Notes under the pieces: model-generated
Databases searched by the model: none
What the model saw: the letters and a program-made list of their open reading frames with translations, nothing else
What the model was told of the DNA's origin: nothing
Part shown: in pieces, positions 8,169 through 17,137 of the stretch
Position numbering within the stretch: the first letter of the stretch is position 1
How the letters are laid out: each line of letters starts with the position of its first letter
Assembly: GCF_029223285.1 (NCBI RefSeq)
Contig: NZ_JARHUJ010000005.1
Coordinates: 186,001 to 250,000 of the forward strand
Direction: 5' to 3'
Length of the DNA: 64,000 nucleotides
From: Paraflavitalea sp. CAU 1676
GTDB lineage: Bacteria > Bacteroidota > Bacteroidia > Chitinophagales > Chitinophagaceae
Translations under genes and position numbers: made by a program

Positions 8169-9008
8169 CTACGCTTCTACTTCCACGAGGTTGTTGATGG
8201 AGTGCTTCAGGAAATTGGGAATAATGTGCGAATAGGTATACCGGATCTTATCGGGATCGTTGAGCTGCTCGATCATCGATTGCCATTTCTCGAATCCATG
8301 GTTATCGATCACCACCTGCCGGCGGTCGTCGCGTTGCAGGTAGAGGCTCATACCCGATGCGTCGGCTTCGGGATGGAACTGGGTGCCGATCATGTTTTCA
8401 TTGAAACGGATGGCCATGATGGCCCTTTCGAGGGGTATATGAGGTCTTTCCTTTTCGATGGCGAGTACGGCGCCGCCCATCGAGCGGATCCGCTGGGTAT
8501 CGGGCTGTACCACCTGGTAATCGCGGCTGTCTACCGCGTAGAATGGATCCTGCAAGCCGTCGAATACGGGTTCCTCATGGCCGGTCTCCAGCATATGCAC
8601 CGGGAATACGCCAAAGGCGGTAGATCTTCGCTGGGTTACCTGGGCCACTTTGAAATAGCGGCAGGCCAGTTGAAAGGAGTGACAAATGAACAGTACATTC
8701 TTTTTGATGAGATGGCGGTCGCCGGTGTTGTAGTCTTCCACCGACCGAAGCCAGTTAAAGTACTTGTTTTCCCACTCGCTGCCCTCGCTATCGAGGGGCG
8801 AACCGGGGCCACCGCTGGAAATGTATAGATCGTAGGAGAGATCGGGTAGTTCCTGTTTGGAACGCACATCAAATTCGTCCCATTCAATACGGAGTTGATT
8901 GATTTCGGCATACTGGGTCAGGAGTTCCCGGATACAACGCATGCCCTGGTTGGCCACGCCTTCATAGAGGTCGAGGATTGCTATGTGTATGTGTTTAGGA
9001 TCGCTCAT
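8169..9008 (-). CDS. Class I glutamine amidotransferase (GMP synthase-like domain)
   Basis: The product has 279 residues. The triad is visible: Cys109 in FICHSFQL as nucleophile, and His212 and Glu214 in GTQFHPEAD. SSGGPGSPLD near residue 65 is the usual oxyanion-side loop. The enzyme would hydrolyse glutamine and pass ammonia to a partner synthetase, here probably the ATP-grasp-like protein encoded next. It has no signal peptide. The ATG at 9008 is chosen because homology starts at IHIAILDLYEG and the promoter-like box TATGTTTG lies 11 bases upstream; an upstream ATG would fall beyond that box. A C-terminal extension of about 50 residues beyond the triad is unusual for a lone amidotransferase domain. 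Confidence 0.85.
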   Translation of the reverse strand: MSDPKHIHIAILDLYEGVANQGMRCIRELLTQYAEINQLRIEWDEFDVRSKQELPDLSYDLYISSGGPGSPLDSEGSEWENKYFNWLRSVEDYNTGDRHLIKKNVLFICHSFQLACRYFKVAQVTQRRSTAFGVFPVHMLETGHEEPVFDGLQDPFYAVDSRDYQVVQPDTQRIRSMGGAVLAIEKERPHIPLERAIMAIRFNENMIGTQFHPEADASGMSLYLQRDDRRQVVIDNHGFEKWQSMIEQLNDPDKIRYTYSHIIPNFLKHSINNLVEVEA

Positions 9009-9019
9009 ATACATGCCTG

Positions 9020-9027
9020 CAAACATA
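9020..9027 (-). promoter_or_regulatory. Promoter -7 box (TATGTTTG) of the amidotransferase gene
   Basis: It matches the Bacteroidota TAnnTTTG consensus and ends 11 bases before the ATG, implying a very short leader. No TTG was seen at the expected distance upstream. Confidence 0.45.
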
Positions 9028-9176
9028 AGAATTTTTGCCATTTTGGCTGTCTGCACACGATATGATAACAAAAGGCGGGTCTGTGTGGTTCAAAAAAAGC
9101 CGCACCGGGTGGGTGCCGCTCTATTCGAAGAAGGTATCGTGTTCGTTGAAAAGGGTTATTAATACCCGGTTAAAAA

Positions 9177-9839
9177 CTACTTGTACAGTGCTTTCAACAT
9201 TTGCTCGGCCACCAGCTGGTTGCCTTTGTCGTTGAGGTGCACGCCATCGGTGGTGAGGATATTCCTGTCCTTATTCTCGGGATTGTTGGCGAGGTTATAG
9301 TCCAGGAAAGCCTTGCGCAGGTCGATGAGGGCTACATTGTTCTTTTTCGCGATCTCGCGGATCATGGCGGCATACTTGTTCAGGTCGCCATCGAGTTCGT
9401 TGGTGTAATCGGTCTTTTCGCCGATCGCAGCCGGTGTACAGATCAGCACCTTGATGTTCTTTGCCTGCAATTTCTTGATGAGGGCATTGTAGAAACCTTC
9501 AAATTTATTGGCATCTGTACCAGTGCCCGATGTCTTTTTATGCCATACGTCGTTTACGCCTACCCAGATCACCACGGTAGTAGGGTTCTTAGCCAATACG
9601 TCGTCTTCCATACGCAGGTAAAGGTCATACACCTTGTTGCCGCCAATGCCGGCGCCAATCAGTTCGTCCTGTATGTTCTTTTGCTTCAGCAGATCGCCCA
9701 GTACGGTGATATAGCCGCCGGGCTTTACGCCAGCCTGCGTGATAGAATCACCGAAGAATACGATCTTTTGCTTTTGCTGAGGAAGTGTGAAGGCCATTAA
9801 AAAGGTAATGAGCGCAGAGATTACAAATACTTTTTTCAT
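9177..9839 (-). CDS. SGNH/GDSL-family esterase, secreted
   Basis: The product has 220 residues, beginning with a signal peptide or anchor (residues 1-20, ending AFTLP). The SGNH blocks are all present: block I FFGDSIT with nucleophile Ser32, block II Gly in GAGIGGN, block III GVND with Asn96, and block V DGVHLN with Asp198 and His201. Such enzymes remove acetyl or acyl groups from carbohydrates or hydrolyse small esters outside the cytoplasm. The start is the ATG at 9839, where the signal peptide begins. The gene lies alone between the amidotransferase unit and the divergent NPP gene. Confidence 0.9.
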   Translation of the reverse strand: MKKVFVISALITFLMAFTLPQQKQKIVFFGDSITQAGVKPGGYITVLGDLLKQKNIQDELIGAGIGGNKVYDLYLRMEDDVLAKNPTTVVIWVGVNDVWHKKTSGTGTDANKFEGFYNALIKKLQAKNIKVLICTPAAIGEKTDYTNELDGDLNKYAAMIREIAKKNNVALIDLRKAFLDYNLANNPENKDRNILTTDGVHLNDKGNQLVAEQMLKALYK

Positions 9840-9860
9840 ATGCTTGTGCTGTTGGGTGGC

Positions 9861-9868
9861 CAAAACTA
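9861..9868 (-). promoter_or_regulatory. Promoter -7 box (TAGTTTTG) of the SGNH esterase gene
   Basis: It matches TAnnTTTG and lies 21 bases before the ATG. The -33 region is not obvious. Confidence 0.4.
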
Positions 9869-9950
9869 ATGGTTTTTGATGTTAAAAAGAAGCCGGGCAA
9901 TTTGCCTTTCCTTACCTTATTTTGTATCCTAACGGATTAAATATATCGAA

Positions 9951-11222
9951 ATGATGTCATGGCGTATCGCTTGGTTTTGCCTGCTGTTATTGCTGATTTC
10001 GGGGACATGGTGCCTGGCACAGGAGAAAGATACTACGCAGCACATTACCCCGGGGCGTCGTAACGCGGCCGCTCAACAGGCCAAACCCTATGTGATCCTC
10101 ATCTCGGCCGATGGGTTCAGGTACAATTATGCCGATCAGTACCAGGCTGCCAACCTGTTGCGTTTAAGCAGCCGCGGTGTGCGGGCCGAATCGATGATCC
10201 CTTCCTTCCCGTCGCTCACCTTTCCCAATCATTATACGCTTGTCACCGGACTCTATCCTGCCCACCATGGCCTCGTCAACAATAATTTCTACGATCGCCG
10301 GCGCAAAGAGATCTATGCCCGGTCGAAGCCTGCCATTGCCGAAAACCCTTATTACTATGGCGGTAAACCGCTCTGGGTGCTGGCCGAGCAGCAACAATTG
10401 TTGTCGGCCTGCTTTTATTGGGTAGGCAGTGAAGTGGCCATCGATGGCACACAGCCTACCTATTACTACAATTACAACGAGATGATCCCGCTCGGCGATC
10501 GGTTGCAGACCGTCAAAAAATGGTTACAGCTTCCTGATGAACAGCGTCCTCATTTTATCACGTTCTATATGCCCGAGGTGGATCATGCCGGCCACAGTTA
10601 TGGGCCCGATCATGCAGAAACGATCAAGGCCATCGGGGTCGTCGATAACGCTGTCGGGCAACTCATCGCCATGGTCGATTCGCTGGGCCTGCCCGTGAAC
10701 TATGTTTTTGTGAGCGACCATGGGATGGCATCGGTGGATACGGTCAATACCATGCTGCCGCCCAAGGCCGATACCACGCAATGGGTTACCATTGCCGGTG
10801 ATGTGCTCGTGAACTATTATGCCAGGGAGAAGGCCGATGTGATGGCTTTGTATAAGCAACTCAAGGCGTCGGCCAAAGGATACGATGTATACCTGCGCGA
10901 TCAGTCGCCCGCTGCCTGGCATTATCGAAAAAAAGATGATCGTTATGATCGCATCGGCGATGTTTACCTGGTAGCACGTTATCCGCAGATATTTTCGTGG
11001 ACCAATAAAAAGATCAATCCCGGCCGGCATGGCTTCGATCCCCGGGTGGTAAAAGATCTGAAGGCAAGTTTCATGGCCTGGGGGCCGGCGTTCAAGAAGG
11101 GTAAGGTGATCGGGTCATTCGAAAACATCCACGTGTATTCGTTGATTGTCCGCCTCCTCGGCCTCCAAATAAAAGAACCGGTGGACAGCAAGCCACCGGT
11201 TCTGCAACGATTATTGAGATAG
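9951..11222 (+). CDS. Ectonucleotide pyrophosphatase/phosphodiesterase (alkaline phosphatase superfamily), secreted
   Basis: The product has 423 residues with a signal peptide (about 1-23, ending CLAQ). The NPP features are clear. Asp54 in ISADGFR is a metal ligand, Thr90 in FPSLTFPNH is the nucleophile, and later metal ligands lie in EVDHAGHSYGP, VSDHGM and GRHGFDP. NPP enzymes cleave phosphodiester or pyrophosphate bonds of nucleotides and related molecules in the periplasm or outside the cell using two zinc ions. The stop codon abuts the stop of the convergent amidohydrolase gene with no spacer, so the two transcripts must overlap at their 3' ends. Confidence 0.92.
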   Translation: MMSWRIAWFCLLLLLISGTWCLAQEKDTTQHITPGRRNAAAQQAKPYVILISADGFRYNYADQYQAANLLRLSSRGVRAESMIPSFPSLTFPNHYTLVTGLYPAHHGLVNNNFYDRRRKEIYARSKPAIAENPYYYGGKPLWVLAEQQQLLSACFYWVGSEVAIDGTQPTYYYNYNEMIPLGDRLQTVKKWLQLPDEQRPHFITFYMPEVDHAGHSYGPDHAETIKAIGVVDNAVGQLIAMVDSLGLPVNYVFVSDHGMASVDTVNTMLPPKADTTQWVTIAGDVLVNYYAREKADVMALYKQLKASAKGYDVYLRDQSPAAWHYRKKDDRYDRIGDVYLVARYPQIFSWTNKKINPGRHGFDPRVVKDLKASFMAWGPAFKKGKVIGSFENIHVYSLIVRLLGLQIKEPVDSKPPVLQRLLR

Positions 11223-12851
11223 TTATTTTTCAAACACCTTCTCGCCCTGTACAAACGTAGCCAGCACCTGTATGTGCAGGATATCTGCCGGCGCCGCTTT
11301 CAGCAGGTCCTTATCAGTAATGATGAAGTCGGCAAACTTACCGGCTTCGATACTTCCCTTTTCCTGTTCTTCGAAGTTGCTGCGTGCAGCCCAGATGGTC
11401 ATGCCACGCAGGGCATTTTCGCGGGTAAGTGCATTCTCCATTTGATAACCTTTATCGGGCCACCCTTTGGCATCTTTACGCACTACGGCAGCATAGAATG
11501 TTTTCATTGGCGAAATATCTTCCACCGGAAAATCGGTACCCAGCGGTATCCAACCGTTCTGTTGCAGCAGGTCATTGAAGGCATACGCGCCCTTCACCCG
11601 TTCAGCACCGAGGCGGTCGCCCGCCCAGTACATATCGCTGGTTGCATGTGTGGGCTGTACAGAAGGGATCACACTGTATTGGCCAAAGAGCTGGAAGTCG
11701 TTTTTGTTTACCACCTGCGCATGTTCGATGCGCCAGCGGCGATCGTTCTTTCCTTGCAGGTATTTGCCATAGATGTTGAGGATGGCGCGGTTGCCCGAAT
11801 CGCCGATGGCGTGGGTGCACATCTGGTAATCCTTTGCATAGAGCAGGTTGGCGACAGAGTCGAAGTGGGCAGGCTCGCTCAGCAAGAAGCCGCTCCAATG
11901 AGGTTTGTCGGTATATGGTTCCAGCAGGCAGGCGCCACGTGAACCCAGTGCGCCATCGGCATATACTTTAAAGGCGCGTACGTTGAGCCGGTCGGTCTTG
12001 ATCTTTCCTTTGGCAAATATGTATTCGTAGTTCTTGCGTGCATCGCTTAGCATGGCATAGATGCGCATCTTCAATCCGCCGCTGCGTTGCATGCTGTCGA
12101 TGAAGGTTACGGCTTCATGATCGAGGCCGCAATCATCCACCGTAGTGAGGCCGGCGGCAAAACAGTTTTGCTGAGCGGCCAGCAAACCTTTACTTACTTT
12201 TTCGGGGGTGGGCGATGGTATTTTAGACGATACCAGGTCGATGGCATTATCGACCAGGAGGCCCGTCAGTTTCCCGTTCTTTACTTCTACAGTGCCGCCG
12301 GTGAGGGTTTGACCTGCTTTGATGCCTGCCAGGTCGATAGCTGCCTGGTTCACGATGGCGGCGTGGCCGTCAATGCGACTCAACAATACTGGACGGCCGG
12401 CGAATAAGGTATTGAGTTGTTCATTGCTCGGAAATTCTTTCACGGCCCAGTCGTTCTGGTCCCACCCACGGCCAATGATCCAGCCTTCGGGGTTGGCAGT
12501 GGCAAATGCCTGTAGTTTTTGGATGATCTCTTCCCAGCTGGTGGTGCCTACCAGGTTGGCCGTTTGCAATCCCATGCCATATTGTAAGAAATGGGCGTGG
12601 GCATCGATCAGGCCGGGGTAAATGAACTTACCCTGGGCGTCTCTTTTTTCTTTGGCTTCGTATTGGGCCATCAGGTCGGCTGAGGTGCCGGTGGCGATGA
12701 TCTTACCGTCTTTCACCGCCAACGCTTCGGCAGTACTGAAGGTGGAGTCGACAGTATACACCGTGGCATTGTACACGATGAGGTCGGCCTGTTTTTTAGG
12801 TTGGCAGGCGCCCAGTGCAGCAAGCAATAGGAGGCAGTAGGTCTTTCTCAT
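11223..12851 (-). CDS. YtcJ-like amidohydrolase (amidohydrolase 3 family), lipoprotein
   Basis: The product has 542 residues. It starts with a lipoprotein signal (LLLLAALGAC, lipobox Cys at residue 16). The metal-dependent amidohydrolase barrel shows DAHAHF (metal His pair), the Lys-containing strand VRAFKVYADGALGS, HAIGDSGNRA and TDFPVEDISPM. The family hydrolyses C-N bonds of exocyclic amides or related compounds; the substrate is unknown. The start is the ATG at 12851 because the lipoprotein signal begins there; upstream in-frame sequence to 13019 overlaps the amidase gene and is not protein-like. It lies 82 bases downstream of the amidase gene on the same strand, so the two may form a unit. 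Confidence 0.9.
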   Translation of the reverse strand: MRKTYCLLLLAALGACQPKKQADLIVYNATVYTVDSTFSTAEALAVKDGKIIATGTSADLMAQYEAKEKRDAQGKFIYPGLIDAHAHFLQYGMGLQTANLVGTTSWEEIIQKLQAFATANPEGWIIGRGWDQNDWAVKEFPSNEQLNTLFAGRPVLLSRIDGHAAIVNQAAIDLAGIKAGQTLTGGTVEVKNGKLTGLLVDNAIDLVSSKIPSPTPEKVSKGLLAAQQNCFAAGLTTVDDCGLDHEAVTFIDSMQRSGGLKMRIYAMLSDARKNYEYIFAKGKIKTDRLNVRAFKVYADGALGSRGACLLEPYTDKPHWSGFLLSEPAHFDSVANLLYAKDYQMCTHAIGDSGNRAILNIYGKYLQGKNDRRWRIEHAQVVNKNDFQLFGQYSVIPSVQPTHATSDMYWAGDRLGAERVKGAYAFNDLLQQNGWIPLGTDFPVEDISPMKTFYAAVVRKDAKGWPDKGYQMENALTRENALRGMTIWAARSNFEEQEKGSIEAGKFADFIITDKDLLKAAPADILHIQVLATFVQGEKVFEK

Positions 12852-12933
12852 GTTACTGATTGATCGGTTGTGCGTTTGATGAATGATGTGCGGCCGTTTT
12901 GGCTGTCTTGACCGGCAAGCATCAAATCTATGA

Positions 12934-14583
12934 TTACCGGATAAATTTTTCTGGATGTTTGGTATGAAAGGAAGTCGCTTCCTGGAAAGCTTTGGCCACG
13001 GCCAGGATGGTCGCTTCATCGTACAGGTTGCCCAGCAGGGTAATGCTGGTAGGTAACCCGTTCTTGCCGAAGCCTACCGGGAATACCACCACGGGATGAC
13101 CCGTGAGGTTGGTCATGGCCAGTTGATTACCGCCATAGGTGGGCAATATGATCACATCGTATTGTTTGGTGAATGCATTCAGGGCCTCTATCAACCGGTA
13201 CCGGTGCCGGTTGGCATTGATGTATTCAACGGCCGGCACAAAACGAGAAACCCGGAAACTGTTGGGCCAAAAATTCTTGTCCTGCCGGCGAATGAGGTCG
13301 TCCTGGTGACTGCGGGTAAGTTCATCGAAAGCGGCGGCCGATTCGGAACTGATCACCACATCCATGATATTGAAAGGGTAAATGGTCGAGTCGGGAAAGT
13401 TGACCTCGCGGATCAGTGCCCCTGCATTGCGCAGCGTTTCCAATACACCCCATTGCGGGGCCGATGGAGAAAGGTTTTTGAAGTAATTGCCCGCATACGC
13501 GATACGCAATTGCGTAAGGTTCACTTTACCGGTATAATTGAAGGCGCGGTCGACGGCGCTGGCATCCTTGCCATCGGTGCCTTTGAGGTAATAGAATACA
13601 ATCGCCGCATCTTCGGCGCTACGGCAAATGGGGCCGGCTTTGTCGAGGCTCCAGCTCAATACCATGGCGCCAGTACGGCTAACCGAACCGAAAGTGGGGC
13701 GCAGGCCGGTGGCGCCGCAGGTGTGCGAGGGCGATACGATGGAGCCCCAGGTTTCCGTGCCTATGGCAAAAGGCAGCAGCCCTGCTACCGTGGCCGATGC
13801 AGAACCTGCCGAGGAACCGCTCGATCCCTGCTGCAGGTTCCAGGGGTTGCGCGTGCGACCGCCAAACCACAGGTCGGCATAAGCCAGTTCGCCCAGCGAA
13901 AGTTTGGCGCACAATACGGCACCTGCTTTCTTTAGTTGCGTGTATACGAAAGCATCTTCATCGATCACCTGGTCTTTGTAGGGTACCGATCCCCAGGTGG
14001 TTTTATATCCTTTTACGGCAAACAGGTCTTTCAATCCATAAGGTATGCCATGCAGCGGACCTTTGTATTGTCCCTTGCGGATGGCCTCGTCTGCTTCCCG
14101 GGCCTGTTGTAAGGCCAGCTCGGGAGTAAGTGTGATCACGCACTCGAGGGTGTCGCCCCATTGGCGCAGCCGATCCAGGAAAAAGGTGGTGAGCGCTACC
14201 GAGCTGATCTTTTTGTTTTTGATGAGGGAGGCCAGCTGGGGGATAGAATAAAAGGCGAGTTCGTTCAAGTTGGCGGGCAATGCAACATTCGATGGGATAT
14301 TCCAGCGAACACTTGCCTGCTTTACCGGTATGTTGAATCCCTGCGGTGCGGGATGAAAGGCGAAAGGGTAGGCCAGGTCGTTGGGTATCGTCAACTGGTG
14401 CATTCGCTGGTAATGGGTAAGGTTGTCATTGAGCCCTTCGACCATGGAATCTTTTTCGGCTGCGGTAAACTCCAGGTCGGTCAGGCGGGCTGCCTGCCCG
14501 ATAGCCGCCGTATCTGCTTTGAGCTGTGCCTGTGCGGTACCCAATGCCAATAACGATAGAACCAATGAACAGTACTTCATCAT
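12934..14583 (-). CDS. Amidase signature family enzyme, secreted
   Basis: The product has 549 residues with a signal peptide (about 1-19, ending AQA). The amidase signature Ser-Ser-Lys triad is visible: Lys185 in GIPYGLKDLF, the cis-Ser in GSSGSSAGS near 257, and the nucleophile Ser near 281 in GTETWGSI. The common GGS before the nucleophile is WGS here. A helical N-terminal extension of about 100 residues precedes the core. Such enzymes hydrolyse carboxylic amides; export suggests scavenging of amides or peptides. It starts at ATGATG, and either Met could be used. It is probably co-transcribed with the downstream amidohydrolase gene. Confidence 0.9.
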   Translation of the reverse strand: MMKYCSLVLSLLALGTAQAQLKADTAAIGQAARLTDLEFTAAEKDSMVEGLNDNLTHYQRMHQLTIPNDLAYPFAFHPAPQGFNIPVKQASVRWNIPSNVALPANLNELAFYSIPQLASLIKNKKISSVALTTFFLDRLRQWGDTLECVITLTPELALQQAREADEAIRKGQYKGPLHGIPYGLKDLFAVKGYKTTWGSVPYKDQVIDEDAFVYTQLKKAGAVLCAKLSLGELAYADLWFGGRTRNPWNLQQGSSGSSAGSASATVAGLLPFAIGTETWGSIVSPSHTCGATGLRPTFGSVSRTGAMVLSWSLDKAGPICRSAEDAAIVFYYLKGTDGKDASAVDRAFNYTGKVNLTQLRIAYAGNYFKNLSPSAPQWGVLETLRNAGALIREVNFPDSTIYPFNIMDVVISSESAAAFDELTRSHQDDLIRRQDKNFWPNSFRVSRFVPAVEYINANRHRYRLIEALNAFTKQYDVIILPTYGGNQLAMTNLTGHPVVVFPVGFGKNGLPTSITLLGNLYDEATILAVAKAFQEATSFHTKHPEKFIR

Positions 14584-14647
14584 GCCGGTAAATTTTTGTG
14601 AAGGGGGGAGGATGGGTGCTTAAAGATATTGGAAAATTACCATGCCC

Positions 14648-14676
14648 AATAAAAAACAGCGCCTTGCGGGCGCTGC
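14648..14676 (-). terminator. Intrinsic terminator after the GCS2 gene
   Basis: On the minus strand CAGCGCC pairs with GGCGCTG around a five-base loop, followed by six Ts and ATT. It lies 25 bases beyond the GCS2 stop and closes the ATP-grasp/GCS2 operon. Confidence 0.85.
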
Positions 14677-14700
14677 TCTATAGGATCTTTTTGATGTGCA

Positions 14701-15813
14701 TTAAATTCCGTGGAGGAACTGGGCCTGTATGTAATCGACTACGGCGGTGAGGCTTTGGGTTTGTTCAAACACCTTTAGTTGCCTGTCGGCCCCGGTGCCT
14801 TCTTCCATCATGCGGGCCACATAATTCACCGCGTGGCGGCTGCCCAGCGGATCCACTACATCGTCAATGAAGTCGAGCAATTCATAGATCAGTACACGGG
14901 CATTCACTTCTTCTTCCTTGCCAAAATCGATGAGGCGGCCGTCGATGCCATAGCGGCTTGCACGCCACTTGTTCTCGTTGATCAGCGCGCGGGAGTATTG
15001 AATGAAGTTGAGGTTCTGGTTACGCAGCTTGTAGATCTTGGCACACACGCCCTGGAACAGCGCCGCGATGGCGATGGTTTCCGATACGGTCATCGGTACA
15101 TCGCAGATCCTGAATTCGACGGTGTTGAAGAAGGGGTGTACGCGAAGGTCCCACCAGATCTTCTTCGCATTATCGATGCAGTTGGTCTTCACCAGTAATT
15201 TGATGAAGTTGTCGTACGACTCGATCGAATCGAAGGTTTCCGGTATACCGGTACGGGGAAACTTGTCGAATACTTTTGTGCGGAACGACTTATACCCGGT
15301 TTGCCGGCCTTCCCAGAAGGGTGAGTTGGTACTGAGAGCATAGATATGCGGCAGGAAGTAACGCGTGCTGTTAGCGATATGGTTGGCCATTTCGCGGCTT
15401 TCCATGCCTACATGCACATGCAAACCAAAGATGAGGTTGCTGCGGGCAGCTTCCTGCAATTCGTTCACGATCTCGTTATAACGGGCATGATCGGTAATGA
15501 GCTGACTTTCCCAATGACTGAAGGGGTGGGTGCCGGAAGCGCCCATGCCATAACCTAGTTCGCCGGCGATGCCTGCCATGGTCTTGCGCAGGGTGCCTAC
15601 ATCGTGATAGGCATCGTCCACATTCTGGCAAATATCGGTGCCCACTTCTACTACGGCCTGGTGCATTTCGGCCTTCACTTTGTCTTTGATGACCTTTTGG
15701 CCTTCCGTCACGATGCGCTGTTCGTGGCTCTTCAGTTCACGGGTATTGGGATCCAGTACCATGTATTCCTCCTCGATGCCCAGCGTAAATTGCTTGTAGT
15801 TCGTATTTCCCAT
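14701..15813 (-). CDS. Carboxylate-amine ligase, GCS2/YbdK family
   Basis: The product has 370 residues and belongs to the glutamate-cysteine ligase type 2 family within the glutamine synthetase fold. The N-terminal metal/ATP motif LGIEEEYMVLDP is intact. HVHVGM in the middle and VEFRICDVPMTV are the other family signatures. E. coli YbdK shows weak glutamate-cysteine ligase activity; most homologues have unknown amine and acid substrates. The protein is cytosolic. It follows the ATP-grasp ligase gene by 32 bases and ends at a strong terminator, so the two form an operon. The pairing of two different amide-forming enzymes suggests stepwise assembly of a small peptide-like product. Confidence 0.9.
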   Translation of the reverse strand: MGNTNYKQFTLGIEEEYMVLDPNTRELKSHEQRIVTEGQKVIKDKVKAEMHQAVVEVGTDICQNVDDAYHDVGTLRKTMAGIAGELGYGMGASGTHPFSHWESQLITDHARYNEIVNELQEAARSNLIFGLHVHVGMESREMANHIANSTRYFLPHIYALSTNSPFWEGRQTGYKSFRTKVFDKFPRTGIPETFDSIESYDNFIKLLVKTNCIDNAKKIWWDLRVHPFFNTVEFRICDVPMTVSETIAIAALFQGVCAKIYKLRNQNLNFIQYSRALINENKWRASRYGIDGRLIDFGKEEEVNARVLIYELLDFIDDVVDPLGSRHAVNYVARMMEEGTGADRQLKVFEQTQSLTAVVDYIQAQFLHGI

Positions 15814-15845
15814 TGATCAGATTGAATAATTGGTTGACCCTGGTA

Positions 15846-16799
15846 TTAAGCCAGGGGTTTTTTGGCTGCACTGTGTTTGATGTATTCACCCCAGGTGAGG
15901 TTGTCACGATCGGGTTTGTGGGCCAGGGCACGCTCGATGGCGTAGTTGGCGGCTGTTTCCACTACCCAGTTGAAATTGTCTTCGCCCACACTGGGCAGGT
16001 CTGCATCGGGTGCAGGATTGCAAAAGTCGATGGCGTACGGGATGCCGTCGCGCACGGCCAGTTCAACGGTATTGAAGTCATAACCGAGGTACTGGTTGAT
16101 GCGCAGTACGATCTCTTCCATTTGCTTCAGCCTTTCGGGTGTGGGATGAAAATCGCTGGTGTAGCGCAGGTGATGCGGATTGCGCGGCTCGTATGGCATG
16201 ATGCGTACATGCTTACCGCCGATGCAATAACACCGGTAATATTCTTCAAAGATAATCTCTTCCTGCAGCAGCATTACCAGTTGGCCGGTTTCTGTGTGCT
16301 TGTGGTAGAAATCATCCATATCGTGCAGTTTGTAAACATTCTTCCAGCCACCCCCTGCAAAAGGTTTCATATAGGCCGGAAAGCCTACGTATTTAAAGAT
16401 GCCTTCCCAGTCGAGCGGGTAGGAGAGGTTGCTGAAGGATTGATCAGAAGTATCGGGTGGCAACTGATATGAGGGCAGGATCACCGTTTTGGGAACCGGC
16501 ACACCGATCTTGACGGCCAGACAATTGTTGAAGAACTTTTCGTCGGCACTCCACCAGAAGGGGTTGTTGATAACTGCCGCGCCGCAGATCGCCGCATTTT
16601 TGAGGAAGGCGCGGTAAAAGGGTACGTCCTGCGAAATGCGGTCCAGGATCACGGCATATTCATCGGCAGCGCCCTGCACCACTTTGTCGATGCGCACCGG
16701 CTCGGCCGTCACTCCATTGATTCCCTTGCTGTTGATCCTTTCTACAAAGGCCATGGGGAATGACCTTTCCTTCCCGAAGAGAATGCCGATCTTTTTCAT
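15846..16799 (-). CDS. ATP-grasp ligase, D-Ala-D-Ala ligase/RimK-like
   Basis: The product has 317 residues. The N-terminal domain starts KKIGILFGKERSFP, and a central ATP-grasp region follows. It shows PAYMKPFAGGGWKNV (Lys and Gly-rich loop, near residue 145), the adenine-contacting LLQEEI, then YCIGGKHVRIM, and the metal-binding Glu and Asn in NTVELAVRDGIPYAIDFCNPAPD. The family forms amide bonds through acyl phosphates. It is unlikely to be the cell-wall Ddl, because the sequence around the ligands is atypical and no cell-wall genes adjoin. It is first in an operon with the GCS2 gene and has a well-formed promoter about 140 bases upstream. Confidence 0.85.
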   Translation of the reverse strand: MKKIGILFGKERSFPMAFVERINSKGINGVTAEPVRIDKVVQGAADEYAVILDRISQDVPFYRAFLKNAAICGAAVINNPFWWSADEKFFNNCLAVKIGVPVPKTVILPSYQLPPDTSDQSFSNLSYPLDWEGIFKYVGFPAYMKPFAGGGWKNVYKLHDMDDFYHKHTETGQLVMLLQEEIIFEEYYRCYCIGGKHVRIMPYEPRNPHHLRYTSDFHPTPERLKQMEEIVLRINQYLGYDFNTVELAVRDGIPYAIDFCNPAPDADLPSVGEDNFNWVVETAANYAIERALAHKPDRDNLTWGEYIKHSAAKKPLA

Positions 16800-16934
16800 C
16801 TGTAATGATTTTATATGATTGAATAAGCGATATGGAATGCCGTCTGGCGTAAAGTACGCTCATCGAAATGCTGTGCCCGTCCTTTCATATGCGCTCGTTT
16901 TTAATGATCTATGCAGTGTGTGAAGTGTGTAAAC

Positions 16935-16965
16935 CAAATTTATCTGAATGCAGGGGAAATACCAA
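16935..16965 (-). promoter_or_regulatory. Promoter of the ATP-grasp/GCS2 operon (TTG-N20-TAAATTTG)
   Basis: Both elements of the Bacteroidota consensus are present on the minus strand: TTG at 16965-16963 and TAAATTTG at 16942-16935, with a 20-base spacer. Confidence 0.6.
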
Positions 16966-17122
16966 ATTAAGGTAGGCGCCGGGGTAATGGTGTCGATTGC
17001 GCAAGAGGGTTGTGTAGGTGAGGAGGCAACCGTCTTTAGCGGGCGGGTCGCGTAATTTTACGTGTTGGTCGCCCGAAAACACGGCCCAACCGTAGTGCAG
17101 GCTTTCGGATGCCTAAAATCCC

Positions 17123-17130
17123 TACTTTTG
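17123..17130 (+). promoter_or_regulatory. Promoter -7 box (TACTTTTG) of the esterase gene
   Basis: It matches TAnnTTTG and ends only seven bases before the ATG at 17138, so the transcript would be leaderless or nearly so. No TTG lies at the expected distance. Confidence 0.45.
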
Positions 17131-17137
17131 CCGCCGT

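Larger units (their letters stand above)
16800..17137. other. Divergent regulatory region of the ligase operon and the esterase gene
   Basis: This 338-base gap carries a minus-strand promoter at 16935-16965 and a plus-strand box at 17123-17130. The ligase operon would have a 5' leader of about 130 bases, in which I see no ORF or recognised riboswitch. Confidence 0.5.

Noticed and set aside
9135-9180. GGGTTATTAATACCC as a terminator of the SGNH gene
   Set aside because: Only four base pairs can form at the ends and the centre does not pair; it is too weak to call.
13096-13935. 279-codon plus-strand frame
   Set aside because: It is a shadow of the amidase gene, whose catalytic motifs are intact on the other strand.
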